Of a stretch of 64,000 nucleotides of DNA, positions 23,417-33,592 are shown in pieces. Source of the DNA: Typha latifolia (Eukaryota; Streptophyta; Magnoliopsida; Poales; Typhaceae); NCBI GenBank assembly GCA_019914945.1, contig CM034108.1:6086001-6150000 (forward strand), given 5' to 3'. The translations under genes were made by a program, and so were the position numbers. Every line of letters begins with the position of its first letter. Position 1 is the first letter of the stretch. The notes below the pieces were generated by a model. It was given only the letters and a program-made list of their open reading frames with translations. It was not told where the DNA came from and did not search any database.

Positions 23417-24237
23417 TGATACACTTAGTTAGGATCTTTTCTTATTGCATTAGGTGTTTCATTTTAATAAAATAAAATTCCTGTAGGTCGCGTTCGAACG
23501 CAGGTGGAGTCTGTTCAAACGCCCTTGTGAACGCCCATGTTTGTGAACGCCTTGTGAACGCCCACGTTCGAACGCCTGTGTCGCGCTCGCAAATCCAGAG
23601 AAGGGGCTTTTTGAGTGTGTTTGAACGCGATCGGGAACGTTCGAACGCGATCGACGGGAATCTTCTAGAATTTGGGTTTCATATTATTCTAGGACTTGTT
23701 GGCTAGCCTCGATAAATATGTGGATGGCAACCAACTTCATTATGCTATTGGATTCTTGATTTCTTACCTCCTATCTTTTCTCTAGACTCCTCCCTCCTCT
23801 CTCTTCACCATATTTCCACATCTACTATTGGCAAGGTTTCTCCTAACTTCTAATCTCCCTCGACTGTCGAGTCACCCCTCTTCTTTGGGATCTCGACCAC
23901 TTCGTTCCCTTCGTCTATATCCCTAAATCACATCCACAATCTACCTTTATGTCCATATCCCTCCATAACTCTAACATCCACTCCACCCATCACCACCACC
24001 ATCACCCATGTTATTCCATGTTTGCGTCTCTGCTACAGTTCTAATCTACAAAGGACGTAAATACAACAGTTGTAGATTAGGAAGTTTTGGATCCAACCCA
24101 ATTTGTTTCGTAATTTTCTGACTACCAGAAAATATCTTATGATTATTTTGACACAATTGCGCGGACTGCTTCCTACAATAAATTTAGATCTTAAAAAATT
24201 GTTCCATAGCCGATCTTTTGGTTTCAGAGCCTTAACA
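23417..24237 (+). repeat. family B LTR shared by B1 and B2, full length
   Basis: It starts TGATACACTTAGTTAGG and ends CTTAACA (821 bp). The palindrome array lies at about 23489-23655 and the TATA box has drifted to GATAAATA near 23710. It serves as 3' LTR of B1 and 5' LTR of B2. Confidence 0.85.
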
Positions 24238-24240
24238 AAT

Positions 24241-24252
24241 TGGTATCAGAGC
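24241..24252 (+). promoter_or_regulatory. primer-binding site of B2 (initiator tRNA-Met)
   Basis: TGGTATCAGAGC is complementary to the 3' end of plant initiator tRNA-Met and lies 3 bp after the LTR. A diverged copy, TGGTTTCAGAGC, sits 22 bp upstream at 24219, inside the LTR end. Confidence 0.9.
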
Positions 24253-24275
24253 AGGCGAACGTCAGATCTCCCTTA

Positions 24276-25655
24276 ATGGTTGAAACAAGAAAGATGACAT
24301 CAACAAGGAGACCTATGGAGAGTACACCGACAAGGGAGGACTCAATGCATGATGATCCTAACCGTAAGGCTGATTCCTTTGGAGCGACCATGGCAGGACC
24401 GAGTCAACCAACGTCTATGGGTTCGAATATGGATGAACTAAGGGGGCATGTTCCAAATATTGTTGCATAGAGTTGACAACATACAAAAGGATCATAATGA
24501 ATTCAAGGAATATGTCGTGAATCGATTGGGTTCGTCATCTCCTTAACGACGAACGGAGTTTCAAGAAGGACCAGTGGTGGGACCACATATAACCGATACC
24601 CCATAGGTCCAGGTGCGTCATATGAGTGTCAATGATCCCCTCCTACCTATGCATTCACATCATCCCCCACCTCCATTACAAAACCCAAGATCGACGGTGG
24701 TGGAACCCGAGAGGCATGCGACACCGGTGCACTTCGTCGATGAGAAGGATTGGCACTTTGAGGATGAGGTTGATCCCTATGGAGATGGTGATGGACGTGC
24801 TCGAGGATTTAGAGAAGGTGATCAACATGCACAAAGGTTTAGACCTAAACCAAAGATCTTTCGTGAACCTGACAACGCTATTCGGGGAAGAATTGCATGC
24901 TTAGACTTTCCAAAATTCTAAGGCGATGATCCAACGGATTAGGTGTTTCAAGTTGAACAATATTTTGATTGTCAAGGTACAGCGGAAGATACAAAAGTCC
25001 AGATGGCAAGCTTTCACCTCCAAGGAACGACATTGCATTGGTATAGATCGATACTTCATGGTGGTGGATTTACCGGATGAGCTAACTTTTGTAGGAGGAT
25101 TACACGCAGATTTAGGACAGCGGAATATGAAGATTTTGCTGCCACATTAAGCAAGATGGTTCAAAGGACGACCGTATTGGAGTACTAAGCTGAGTTTGAA
25201 AGAGTTAGTAGTCATTGTGAGCCACCTTAGCCCGAACGTATATTGATGAGTACATTTATTTCTGGGCTACGAGAGGAGATACAAGCGGATGTTCATGTTC
25301 TATATCCTACTACTCTTGAGGAGGCCTTTGAGAAGGCCATGAGGATGGAAAAAAAGCATAGGGCTCTAAAGATGGTAGCAAAAACCAATTGGGGCAATCG
25401 AGATGGGCGGTTTGCTCCTAGAACACCTATAGGAAATTCTGCTGTTTCAAAAATAGCGGCTGCGACTATTAGACCACGACCACCTTTAAGACCTTCTTTC
25501 GACGTTAGAGGAGGCACTAGCTCCCCCCATTCGAACTCTCACACCTGCCCAAATGGAGGAGTGAAGAGCGAAGGGCCTTTACTTTCGATGTGATGAGCGT
25601 TTCACCCCCGATCATCGGTGTTCTAAACCGATCAGGAGTGTGATGTTTATCGATG
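24276..25655 (+). pseudogene. B2 gag
   Basis: This gag is homologous to that of B1 and starts at the equivalent ATG. Stops fall inside the gag domain (for example after 24920, near 25080, 25187 and 25228). A frameshift precedes the zinc knuckle, which is C-F-R-C-like with ERFTPDHRC (normally GHRC) near 25582-25630. After the linker a deletion removes the protease and joins straight to the pre-RT region at about 25660. Confidence 0.8.
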
Positions 25656-26460
25656 GTCCTGAGGACCATCGTATAGACATTGTACCCGGGGCTACACCGG
25701 TGAACGTGAGGCTATATTGGTATCCACATGTGCAAAAAGAAGTTATCTCAAGGATGGTAGCCGAGATGTTGGAGAAATGTCTCATACAATCAAGTCATCG
25801 CTTATATTCATCCCCCGTGCTTTTGGTGCGAAAAAAGGATGGGACATGGCATTTTTGTGTCGACTATCAAGCACTAAACGCTATTACTGTCAATGACTAG
25901 TATCCTATTCCGGTTATCAAGGAGTTGCTGGACGAGCTTGCAGTAGTGACTATATTTAGTAAGCTTGACTTGAGGGCCGGGTATCATCAAATTAGAGTTC
26001 ACCCGGTAGATGTGCACAAAATTGCATTTCGGACTTCAGATGGGCATTACGAGTTTCGAGTGATGCCATTTGGTCTCACCAATGCTCCAGCTACCTTCCA
26101 AGGCCTCATGAATGATATATTTTGGCCTCTCTTGCGAAGGTATGTCTTGGTATTTTTTGACGATATTTTGGTGTATAGCAAGACTAAATTGGAGCATTGG
26201 CGGCATTTGGAGGATGTGCTGAATTTGTTGGAGCAAAACCACTTGAAGATCAAGAAGTCCAAGTGCCTATGGGGAGTACTAAAGGTGAAGTATTTAGGCC
26301 ACATCATTTTAGCAGATGGTGTAGCGGCAGATCCTCAAAATGTTGCATGTATGACTACTTGGCCTATTCCCACTACTACTACTACCGGATTGAGAGGATT
26401 TTTGGGGTTGACTGGATATTATCGTCGATTCATCGCTGGATATGGCAAAATTTTTCTTAG
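25656..26460 (+). pseudogene. B2 reverse transcriptase
   Basis: This is the best-preserved RT on the + strand. Motifs in order: HRIDIVPGATP (25666), SPVLLVRKKDG, FCVDYQALNA, a TAG stop at 25898, [35 protein letters not shown] and the catalytic FFDDILVYS (about 26155-26180). It continues to the thumb and connection motif [19 protein letters not shown]. At about 26450 a deletion with short A/T microhomology fuses it to integrase, removing RNase H and the integrase zinc domain. Confidence 0.9.
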
Positions 26461-27360
26461 AGATATTATATTGCTCGATTACATGTCATGCCACGCACGA
26501 TTGTCTCGGATCGTGATCGTGTATTTATGAGCGACTTTTGGACTGAGTTTTTTAGATTGCAGGGGACTTGATTAAAAATTCAGTTCGGCCTACCATCCAC
26601 AGACGGACGGCCAAACCGAGGTGGTTAATCGAGGCATTGAGCAGTATTTGAGGTGCTTTGTTGGAGAGATGCCAAGATGATGGTTGGAGATCTTATCATG
26701 GGCAAGTAGTCTTATAACACTGCCTACCATAGCAGCATTGGCATGACTCCATTTGAGGTGGTGTATTGACGCACGGCTCTGACGTTACGCACTTATGATC
26801 CAGTGGCATCGACAGATAGGACGGAGGTGGACGTAGCATTGATGGATAGAGATGCTACATTGATGAGGTTGTGTGCTCATCTTAAACTTGCTCAAAACTG
26901 CATGAAACAAGTTTATGATCGTAGCCATAGGGAGCAAGAGTTCGACATTGGCAGCTGGGTGTTTGTGAGGGTGCAACCGTATTGATAGATGACCTTACGT
27001 CCGATGTGAAACCAAAGGTTAGCACATCGCTACTTTGGTCCGTTTCGGGTGTTGGAGCGTATTGGTCTGGTTGCATATCGTTTGGAGCTGCCGGAGGGGT
27101 CGTGAGTGTATCCTGTCTTCCATATTTCATTGCTGAGGGAGCGCATTGGAGATCATGAGATCGTTGGATCAGTTCTATCGGAGCCATTGGAGGAGATAGA
27201 GATTGTAGAGCCAGTTTGTGTACTTGCTAGGTGCCGCCGACGACATGGTACCAGATTGGAGATAGAGATTCTAGTTGATTGGCTTGGCAAGCCATCTGAT
27301 GACGCAACATGGGAGTTGGAGACTGATATCTTGGAGCGTTTCCCTAACTTTTCACCTTGA
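26461..27360 (+). pseudogene. B2 integrase C-terminal half and chromodomain-like tail
   Basis: The integrase resumes within the core (RDI...[11 protein letters not shown] in broken frames) and continues through YNTAYHSSIGMTPFEVV, the KQVYDRSHREQEF region, and a chromodomain-like end with EILVDWLGKPSDDATWE (about 27265-27315) that ends at the TGA at 27358. Such a tail marks the chromovirus branch of Ty3/gypsy; the zinc-knuckle style is Reina-like. Several stops are present. Confidence 0.85.
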
Positions 27361-27387
27361 GGGTAAGGTGGGGGAAGCGTGGTGGGC

Positions 27388-28174
27388 AGATACACTTAGT
27401 TAGGATCTTTTATTATTGCATTAGGTGTTTATTTTCAATAAAATAAAATTCATGTAGGTCGTGTTCGAACGCAGGTGGAGTCACGTTTGAACGCCCTTGT
27501 GAATGCCTTGTAAACGCAGGTGGAGTCGCGTTTGAACGCCCTTCGCAAATCCAGAGAAGGGGCTTTTTGAGTGCGTTCGAATGTGATCAGGCGCGTTCGA
27601 ATGCAATCAATGGGAATCCTCTAGAATTAGGGTTGCATATTGTTTTAGGATTTGTTGGCTAGCCTCTCTAAATATGTGGATGGCAGCCAACTTCATTATG
27701 CTATTGGATTCTTGATTTCTTGCCTCCTATCTTCTCTATAGACTCCTCCCTCCTCCCTCTTCACCATTCTTCCACATCTACCATTGGTAAGGATTCTCCT
27801 AACTTCTAATCTCCCTCGACTGTCGAGCCACCCCTCTTCTTTGGGATCCTGACCACTTTGTTCCGTTCGTCTATATCCCTAAATCACATCCACAATCCTC
27901 TTTCATCTCCATATCCCTCCATAACCTTAACATCCACTCCACCCGTCACCACCACCATCACCCACGTTATTCCATATTTTCGTCCCTGCTACAATTCGAA
28001 TCTGCAAAAGGCGTAAATACAAAAGTTGTAGATTAGGAAATTATGGATCCAACCCAATTAGTTTCATAATATCTGACAAGTATTTTGCCACGGTTGCGCA
28101 GACTACTTTCTGCAATAAATTTAGATCTTAGGGAATTATTCCATAGCCAATCTTTTGGTTTCAGAGCCTTAACA
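27388..28174 (+). repeat. family B LTR at the 3' end of B2
   Basis: It follows the purine tract GGGGGAAGCGTGGTGGGC. The first base is mutated (AGATACACTTAG for TGATACACTTAG). The palindrome array (about 27463-27610) is shorter than in the other copies. The LTR ends CTTAACA at 28174 and, unusually for a 3' LTR, is followed by primer-binding sites. Confidence 0.85.
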
Positions 28175-28211
28175 AATTGGTATCAGAGCCTTATCAATTT
28201 GGTATCAGAGC
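28156..28211 (+). promoter_or_regulatory. primer-binding-site array, three units
   Basis: TGGTTTCAGAGC (28156, in the LTR end) and two exact TGGTATCAGAGC sites (28178, 28200) are spaced 22 bp apart. The leader then breaks off at about 28215 against inverted integrase sequence of B3. Confidence 0.85.
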
Positions 28212-28215
28212 CTAT

Positions 28216-28461
28216 CAAGTGGCATTGCACCCTCACAAACACCCAACTGCCGATGTCGAACTCCTGCTCCCTATGGCTACGATCATAAACTTGCTTTATG
28301 CGGTTTTGACCAAATTTATGATGAGCACGCAACCTCCTCAATGTGGCGTCTCTATCCATCAATGCTAAGTCCACCTCCGTCCTATCTGCCGATGCCACTA
28401 GATCATAAGCGTGTAACGTCGGAGCTGTGCGTCCATACACCACCTCAAATGGAGTCATGCC
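28216..28461 (-). pseudogene. B3 integrase C-terminal fragment (distal piece)
   Basis: On the minus strand it reads GMTPFEVVYGRTAPTLHAYD, then the KQVYDRSHREQEFDIGSWVFVRVQ region. It is the continuation of the B3 integrase that stops at 32632; element D separates the two. It is truncated at 28216. Confidence 0.85.
28457..28461 (+). repeat. 5-bp target duplication of element D (left)
   Basis: ATGCC at 28457-28461 is repeated at 32627-32631. Removing element D and one copy restores continuous integrase sequence as seen at 59805-59830. Confidence 0.95.
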
Positions 28462-29514
28462 TGAAAAAATCCCTAGACACACGTATGTATCTAAACACTA
28501 GGCAATGATCTCGCTCGTTCGCTTAAGTAAAAATTGGAAGAAATATTAAAAATGAAAGCAGAGATGAACGCCAAGATTTTAACGTGGAAAAACCCAAGCG
28601 GGAAAAAACCACGGATCCAAACTCGGATCAAAACCAATCACTAGAATAGTAGCAGTTACAAGACTGACTCACAAAACAACCCGTCGATCCAAACGACTTT
28701 GTTCCTCTCAGTCTTGCTCGCTAGAACCCACGATTCAGTGCTTCTCGTGATTGAAGTCCAATCTCAGTAACCCTCGAGATTGATCTTTCGTCTAGATAGC
28801 CCTTAAGATGAAAGATTAAGATTTGTAGATGAGTGGAACCTTGTTAGTTGAAGAACCGATGTAGCCTCAAGAAGTCTCCTTCAATAATGCTTCTTCAACC
28901 ACCCTAGAGATAGGGTTTCACAATCCTTATATATGATCTCCAAGATAGAGCCAAATCCAAGTCTTATCTGTACTCACAAATCCAAGTCTTATCCGTACTC
29001 ATGAAAGTCCAATTTTATCAACCATCATTGGTGCGTTCGAACGCGGCCCGGGTGCGTTCGAACGGCATGACTTGAACTCAGGTGCGTTCGAACGGGCCCG
29101 AGTGCGTTCGAACGCGACAACTTGAATTCTTCAGGTTGCGTTTGAACGCGTTTGTGAACGCAGCTCTAGGTCTGTGTGAACGTAGTACCCGCATTCAAAC
29201 GCATTTGTGAACGCAGCTCTCGGTCTGTGTGAATGCAGTACCCACGTTCGAACGCGTTTGTGAACGTGGCTCTCTGTCTGTGTGAACGCAGTACCCGCGT
29301 TCGAACGCATTTGTGAATGCGGCTCTCTGTCTGTGTGAACGCAGATTCCGCATTCGAACGCGTTTGTGAACGCAGTGTGAACTCGACGGCTTTTCTCCAA
29401 TAATCTTGCAATTCTTCAAACCAGAGATATTCTAGACTTGTGTAAAGCTCATATACATGAAAAAATACACTTAGAATATTTTGTACACAATTGCCAACAA
29501 ATAAAAATCTAACA
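28462..29514 (-). repeat. 3' LTR of copia element D, 1053 bp
   Basis: The minus-strand start is TGTTAGATTTTTATTTG, after the tract GGGGAGAT. It holds a 53-bp minisatellite (29139-29395) and further GTTCGAACG palindromes to 29036. A TATA box (TATATAAGG on minus, 28933-28925) lies about 100 bp after the last palindrome. It ends ATTTTTTCA. Confidence 0.9.
29139..29395 (-). repeat. 53-bp minisatellite in the D 3' LTR, about four and a half units
   Basis: Each unit contains GTTCGAACGCG, TTTGTGAACGC and TCTGTGTGAACGCAG. The D 5' LTR (32199-32505) has one unit more. Because 53 is not a multiple of three, all frames stay open, which creates meaningless translations here. Confidence 0.9.
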
Positions 29515-29940
29515 ATCTCCCCATTAGGCAATTTGTGACAAAACACCTAGGTTACATATTATTACAAAGAATTCAAATTGAGCAATCAACAAGTCTAGAA
29601 TATTTTGCACGTCAATCTCTACAAATAAACATATACCAATCCAAGATCAAGTGAAAGTAACTTGAAATGAATATAAACAATCCAAACACAAGTTATCAAT
29701 GGAGCAAGTTCAAAAATACTTAAACAGACAACGTTCATAATTTATCTAAGCAAAGTTATAAGCAAGATTAGAAAGACAGAAAGACTCTAATAAACTCCCC
29801 CTATTACCATGCTCCCCTCTACACACCTACACACCTAGACACCTAGACACTCTCCCCGTTTTTGCCACAAATGCCAAAGACTAGGAACTCGGAGGAAACT
29901 GACGCTGAAGAATCGTCAACACAGAGTCAAGTACAGTCCC

Positions 29941-30919
29941 CTAACGAGCTTGCTCAGCAAGTAAATCAGTCACTACCGAATGGAGATCCCGCACTTGAGT
30001 ACTAAGCTGATCGAAATGATTAGAGTACTGTGGTAACTGCCCCTCAGAGTGAGAAGTGTCACCGTCAGAGCTATCATCAGAACTGTCAGGGTGCGATGAG
30101 CGACCAGAGGCGGAAGAGGACGGCTTGAGAGGAGACGACTGGTCGTGAGCTTGACTCCGCTTAAGAGTAATCCGATCCAACGGTTTGTGCGAAGTAACGG
30201 AAGGTTCCGAAGCATCCACACGCACCCCACTCTGAGTGCACAAATTCGTAATAAAGATGCCAAACGGTAACCCCTCACGAGGTGCTTCTTTCTGTGCAGC
30301 TGTAAGAATCGAATCATAGATCACCGCAGCCAAATCAACAGAGACTCCAGATAACATTGCATGAAGAAGGAATGCACGATCCAAACTGATACTGGAATGT
30401 CGAGTCTTGGGAGTAATGTTGGACAAACAAAACAGGTGAAGCATGCTAGCCACTGGTGTAAGTTTCGCATGCGGCATCATGTTTCCCTTCCAATGTTCCC
30501 CTTTGATCAGTACTGTGCCAGCATATTCATCGACATCAAGACGTGGGATACTGGAACTCACCATCAGGAAGACGAAGTTCAGCGCGAATAACATCAGAGT
30601 CCAAGTATACAGACACCCCATGAACAGTAGAACGAATACATCGTTCTAAAACTGTGGCATTACAAAAGAATTCGCGAACAACTTCCACATAAGCAGTCCC
30701 GCTCATCCGACACACTGATAACCATCCTCGCTCAGTAAATATCTGTTCGATCCCCAAAGATGAAAAATCGGAAATGACCACGGGTCGTTCACAAATAACA
30801 GGACGGGTGCCAAAATTATGTTTGTATCGTCCTGCAGCCGTTGAAGTAGAAAACTTTGGGGCCGAAGATGGTGACGAAGGCGGCCTAGGTTTCTTGGAAA
30901 CTGCAGCTTTCCTAGGCAT
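29941..30919 (-). pseudogene. extra ORF of element D (putative plant transposon protein type)
   Basis: The ORF starts MPRKAAVSKKPRPP at the ATG 30919-30917, and one frameshift near 30550-30570 joins two open parts into about 325 codons. The first part has ERGWLSVCRM...EFFCN...VHGVSVYLDSDVIRAELRLP; the second has MLHLFCLSNI and AVIYDSILTAAQKEAPREGLPFG. This matches my recollection of the 'putative plant transposon protein' domain, common in plant LTR elements and of unknown function. The tail is serine/aspartate-rich with a short coiled-coil-like end (LSTQVRDLHSVVTDLLAEQ). It is in sense with pol and lies between pol and the 3' LTR, like env-like ORFs of some copia lineages, but I see no signal peptide or membrane segment. 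Confidence 0.6.
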
Positions 30920-31379
30920 TCTTGAGAAAGAAACAAGATGCAAGATTCAATACATGCCCAAAACAACCAAAAAAAAAAAAAACAAGAAATCAAAAAGAAA
31001 TCTAGAAACCATGAAGGCTCTAAATGAAATCCATCATCCACTTGAAAACGCTAAGATATCACGTTCAATCACACAAGAAACATCAAGATAGCAACTTTAA
31101 CGTGATCAAAACTTGAAAAAGCACGAAATCAATCAAGATCAAAAGACTTAATTGAATAAAAAAATAGGAAAATTGATGGATGATCATACCTCGCAAAAGT
31201 GAAGAAAAACTCAGAAATTCGGCCGAAAGATGCAAGATCCAGAGGAGAACTACCCTCTAAAAGGGTTTGTAGTGAGAAATTTGATGAAAAATACCAAGAT
31301 CTTGAAGATTTGAGAGGGAGGAAATGATGGGTTTCTAGGGTTTGGAAGATGGAAGATGAAAACCCTTGGGTTCGGACGC

Positions 31380-31460
31380 AATATTTAAAGAATCCTCGAG
31401 TGCGTTCGAACGCACCAGTCTGCGCGTTCGAACTCAAAAATCTGCGTTCGAACGCCCTTT
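31380..31460 (-). promoter_or_regulatory. palindrome cluster and TATA-like box upstream of the D extra ORF
   Basis: Three GTTCGAAC-type palindromes (about 31402-31456) are followed on the minus strand by TTTAAATATT (31389-31380), then a ~460-bp leader to the ORF at 30919. The layout matches the LTR promoters of families A, B and D. A promoter is inferred, not shown. Confidence 0.45.
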
Positions 31461-31535
31461 TTTTTTTAAGTAAAAAGTCTAAAAAAAAATGAAAAAATCT
31501 TTTTGGAGATGCACTTCTAAAATTTCAAAATAGAT

Positions 31536-32165
31536 TCAAGACATAGAATATGACAATCGAATGAAATAAGTCATACACAGATCAACCAAATTCAATGTCT
31601 TGTCCACTCCCCCTCGAGTGAACCCCGCATCCACTAAAAAAGTGGTCAACTTCTCATACCAAGCTCTTGGAGCTTGTTTTAGCCCGTAGAGTGCCTTTTT
31701 CAGTTTAAACACATGAGAAGAAAATTTTTGATCTTCGAACCCTTTCGGTTGTTCCACATAAATATCTTCATTCAGGGTACCATTCAAGAAAGCACTTTTA
31801 ACATCCATTTGAAACAATTTAAATTTTAAGTGACAAGCAATAGCAAGCAGTACAAATAGATTCTAATCTAGCAACAGGAGCAAATGTCTCATCAAAATCT
31901 ATACCCTCAACCTGCGTATATCCCTGTGCTACGAGTCTAGCTTTATTTCGAACTATATTGCCATGTTCATCACTTTTATTCTTGTAAATCCATTTTGTTC
32001 CAATGACATTCACATTCTTAGGTCTAGGAACTAAATACCAAACATCATTCCTAGAAAATTGCTCTAATTCCTCATGCATAGCATTAACCCAAGAATCGTC
32101 TAACAATGCTTCCTTCACATTTTTAGGTTCAAAAAAAAAAGTATAACAAGTAAATGATACCTCAC
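31536..32165 (-). pseudogene. copia reverse transcriptase fragment of element D
   Basis: The minus strand reads [20 protein letters not shown], then [36 protein letters not shown] and, after a frameshift near 31840, QMDVKSAFLNGTLNEDIYVE and ALYGLKQAPRAWYEK. These are diagnostic Ty1/copia RT blocks. The fragment ends before the catalytic YVDD box. Its 5' edge is fused directly to LTR sequence. Confidence 0.9.
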
Positions 32166-32626
32166 TTCGAACACGACAACTTGAATTCTTTAGGTTGCGT
32201 TCGAACGCGTTTGTGAACGCAGCTCTCGGTCTCTGTGAACGCAGTACCCGCGTTCGAACGCGTTTGTGAACGTAGCTCTCGGTCTGTGTGAACGCAGTAC
32301 CTGCGTTCGAACGCGTTTCTGAATGCGGCTCTCTGTTTGTGTGAACGCAGTACCCGCGTTTGAACGCGTTTGTGAACGCGGCTCTCTGTTTGTGTGAACG
32401 TAGTACCCGCGTTTGAACGCGTTTGTGAACACGGGTCTCTGTCTGTGTGAACGCAGATTCCGTGTTCGAACGCGTTTGTGAACGCAGTGTGAACTCGACG
32501 ATTTTTCTCCAATAATCTTGCAATTCTTCAAACCAGAGATATTCTAGACTTGTGTAAAGCTCATATACATGAAAAAATACACTTAGAATATTTTTTACAC
32601 AATTGCCAACAAATAAAAACCTAACA
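32166..32626 (-). repeat. 5' LTR of element D, truncated
   Basis: The minus-strand start TGTTAGG at 32626 and the 53-bp minisatellite (five and a half units, about 32505-32199) are retained. The remaining ~600 bp, including the TATA box, is deleted where the RT fragment begins. Confidence 0.9.
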
Positions 32627-32631
32627 ATGCC

Positions 32632-33592
32632 AATGCTACTATGGTAGGTGGTGTTATAAGACCACTCCGCCCATGGTAAGAACTCCAACCATCGTCTCGA
32701 CATCTCTCCAACAAAGCACCTCAAATACTACTCAATGCCTCGATTAACCACCTCAGTTTGGCCGTTCGTCTGTGGATGGAAGGCCGAACTGAAGTTTAAT
32801 CGAGTCCCCTGCAATATGAGAAACTCAGTCCAATAGTCGCTCATAAATACACGATCATGATCCGAGACAATCGTGCGTAGCATGCCATGTAATCAAGCAA
32901 TATCTCTAACAAAAATTTCAGCCACTGTCTTGGCTGAAAACAGATGTGATAAAAGCCGAAAAGTGCGCATACTTGCTCAATCTATCAACCACCATAAAGA
33001 AAACAGAATAACTATGTACAGGCGGAAGACCCTCTATGAAGTTCATAGAAATGTCCTCCCAAACATGGTCCGGTATAGGTAAAGGCTGTAGTAATCCGGC
33101 TGGTTTCAAAGTGGTTGCTTTAGCCCTTTGACAAACTTCGCAAGCACGGACAAAACTCCTCATATCCCGTCTCAATCCTGGCCACGTGCAACTCTGAGAT
33201 ATCCTCCTATAAGTCTTCAAGACACCCTCATGACCAGCCTCTGGAGTTTGCTGAAAGTGCTCCAACAATTTCTAAAAGCCTCTGGAGTTTGCTGAAAGTG
33301 CTCCATTATTTGCGGGCACTCAAATGCATCCGCTGTCCAGCAGCAAATCGCCTCGATTCTCCAACTCGGGATGGTGCTCCGGATCATCCATCACCTCCTA
33401 CAATAATCTCAAAATATCTGGGTCAGATGTAAATGCATAACTCAGCTCGTCAAGGAAGGGAAAGGTAGGATATGAATAAGCTGCAAGCTTGGCGGTATTG
33501 GGTTAGTGCGATAGTGCATCCGCCGCTTTATTTTATCTTCCCTTCTTGTATTGAATTTCATAATCATACCCTTGCAATTTTGTGACCTATCG
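32632..33592 (-). pseudogene. B3 integrase (proximal piece)
   Basis: The minus strand shows the H2C2 zinc domain (LEHFQQTPEAGHEG...CEVCQRAK, about 33265-33135) and then the catalytic core start WEDISMNFIEG. The first catalytic aspartate (MDFIEG in B6) is N here. The core continues to VVDRLSKYAHFS. Downstream, [10 protein letters not shown] is reached at 32640, where element D interrupts. A ~28-bp direct duplication lies at 33238-33305. Several stops are present. Confidence 0.85.

Larger units (their letters stand above)
28462..32626 (-). mobile_element. Ty1/copia element D with an extra ORF
   Basis: On the minus strand it starts TGTTAGG (32626) and ends GGATTTTTTCA (28462) and is flanked by ATGCC duplications. 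Layout: truncated 5' LTR (32626-32166), RT fragment (32165-31536), a palindrome and TATA-like region (31460-31380), an extra ORF (30919-29941), a polypurine tract and the full 3' LTR (29514-28462). Gag, protease, integrase and the second half of pol are gone, so it is non-autonomous. A second member starts at 63973. Confidence 0.9.

Noticed and set aside
29139..29395. CRISPR-like regular repeats (53-bp units in the D LTRs; 20-bp units at 57281-57400; 32-bp units at 18033-18226)
   Set aside because: These are contiguous repeats without unique spacers, in plant retroelements. They are minisatellites or repeated primer-binding sites, not CRISPR.
29131..29546. Open frames with repeated His/Arg/Thr/Phe-rich peptides in the D LTR arrays (also 32162-32531)
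   Set aside because: The unit length of 53 bp keeps all frames open; the proteins are artefacts of the repeat, with no start context or domain.
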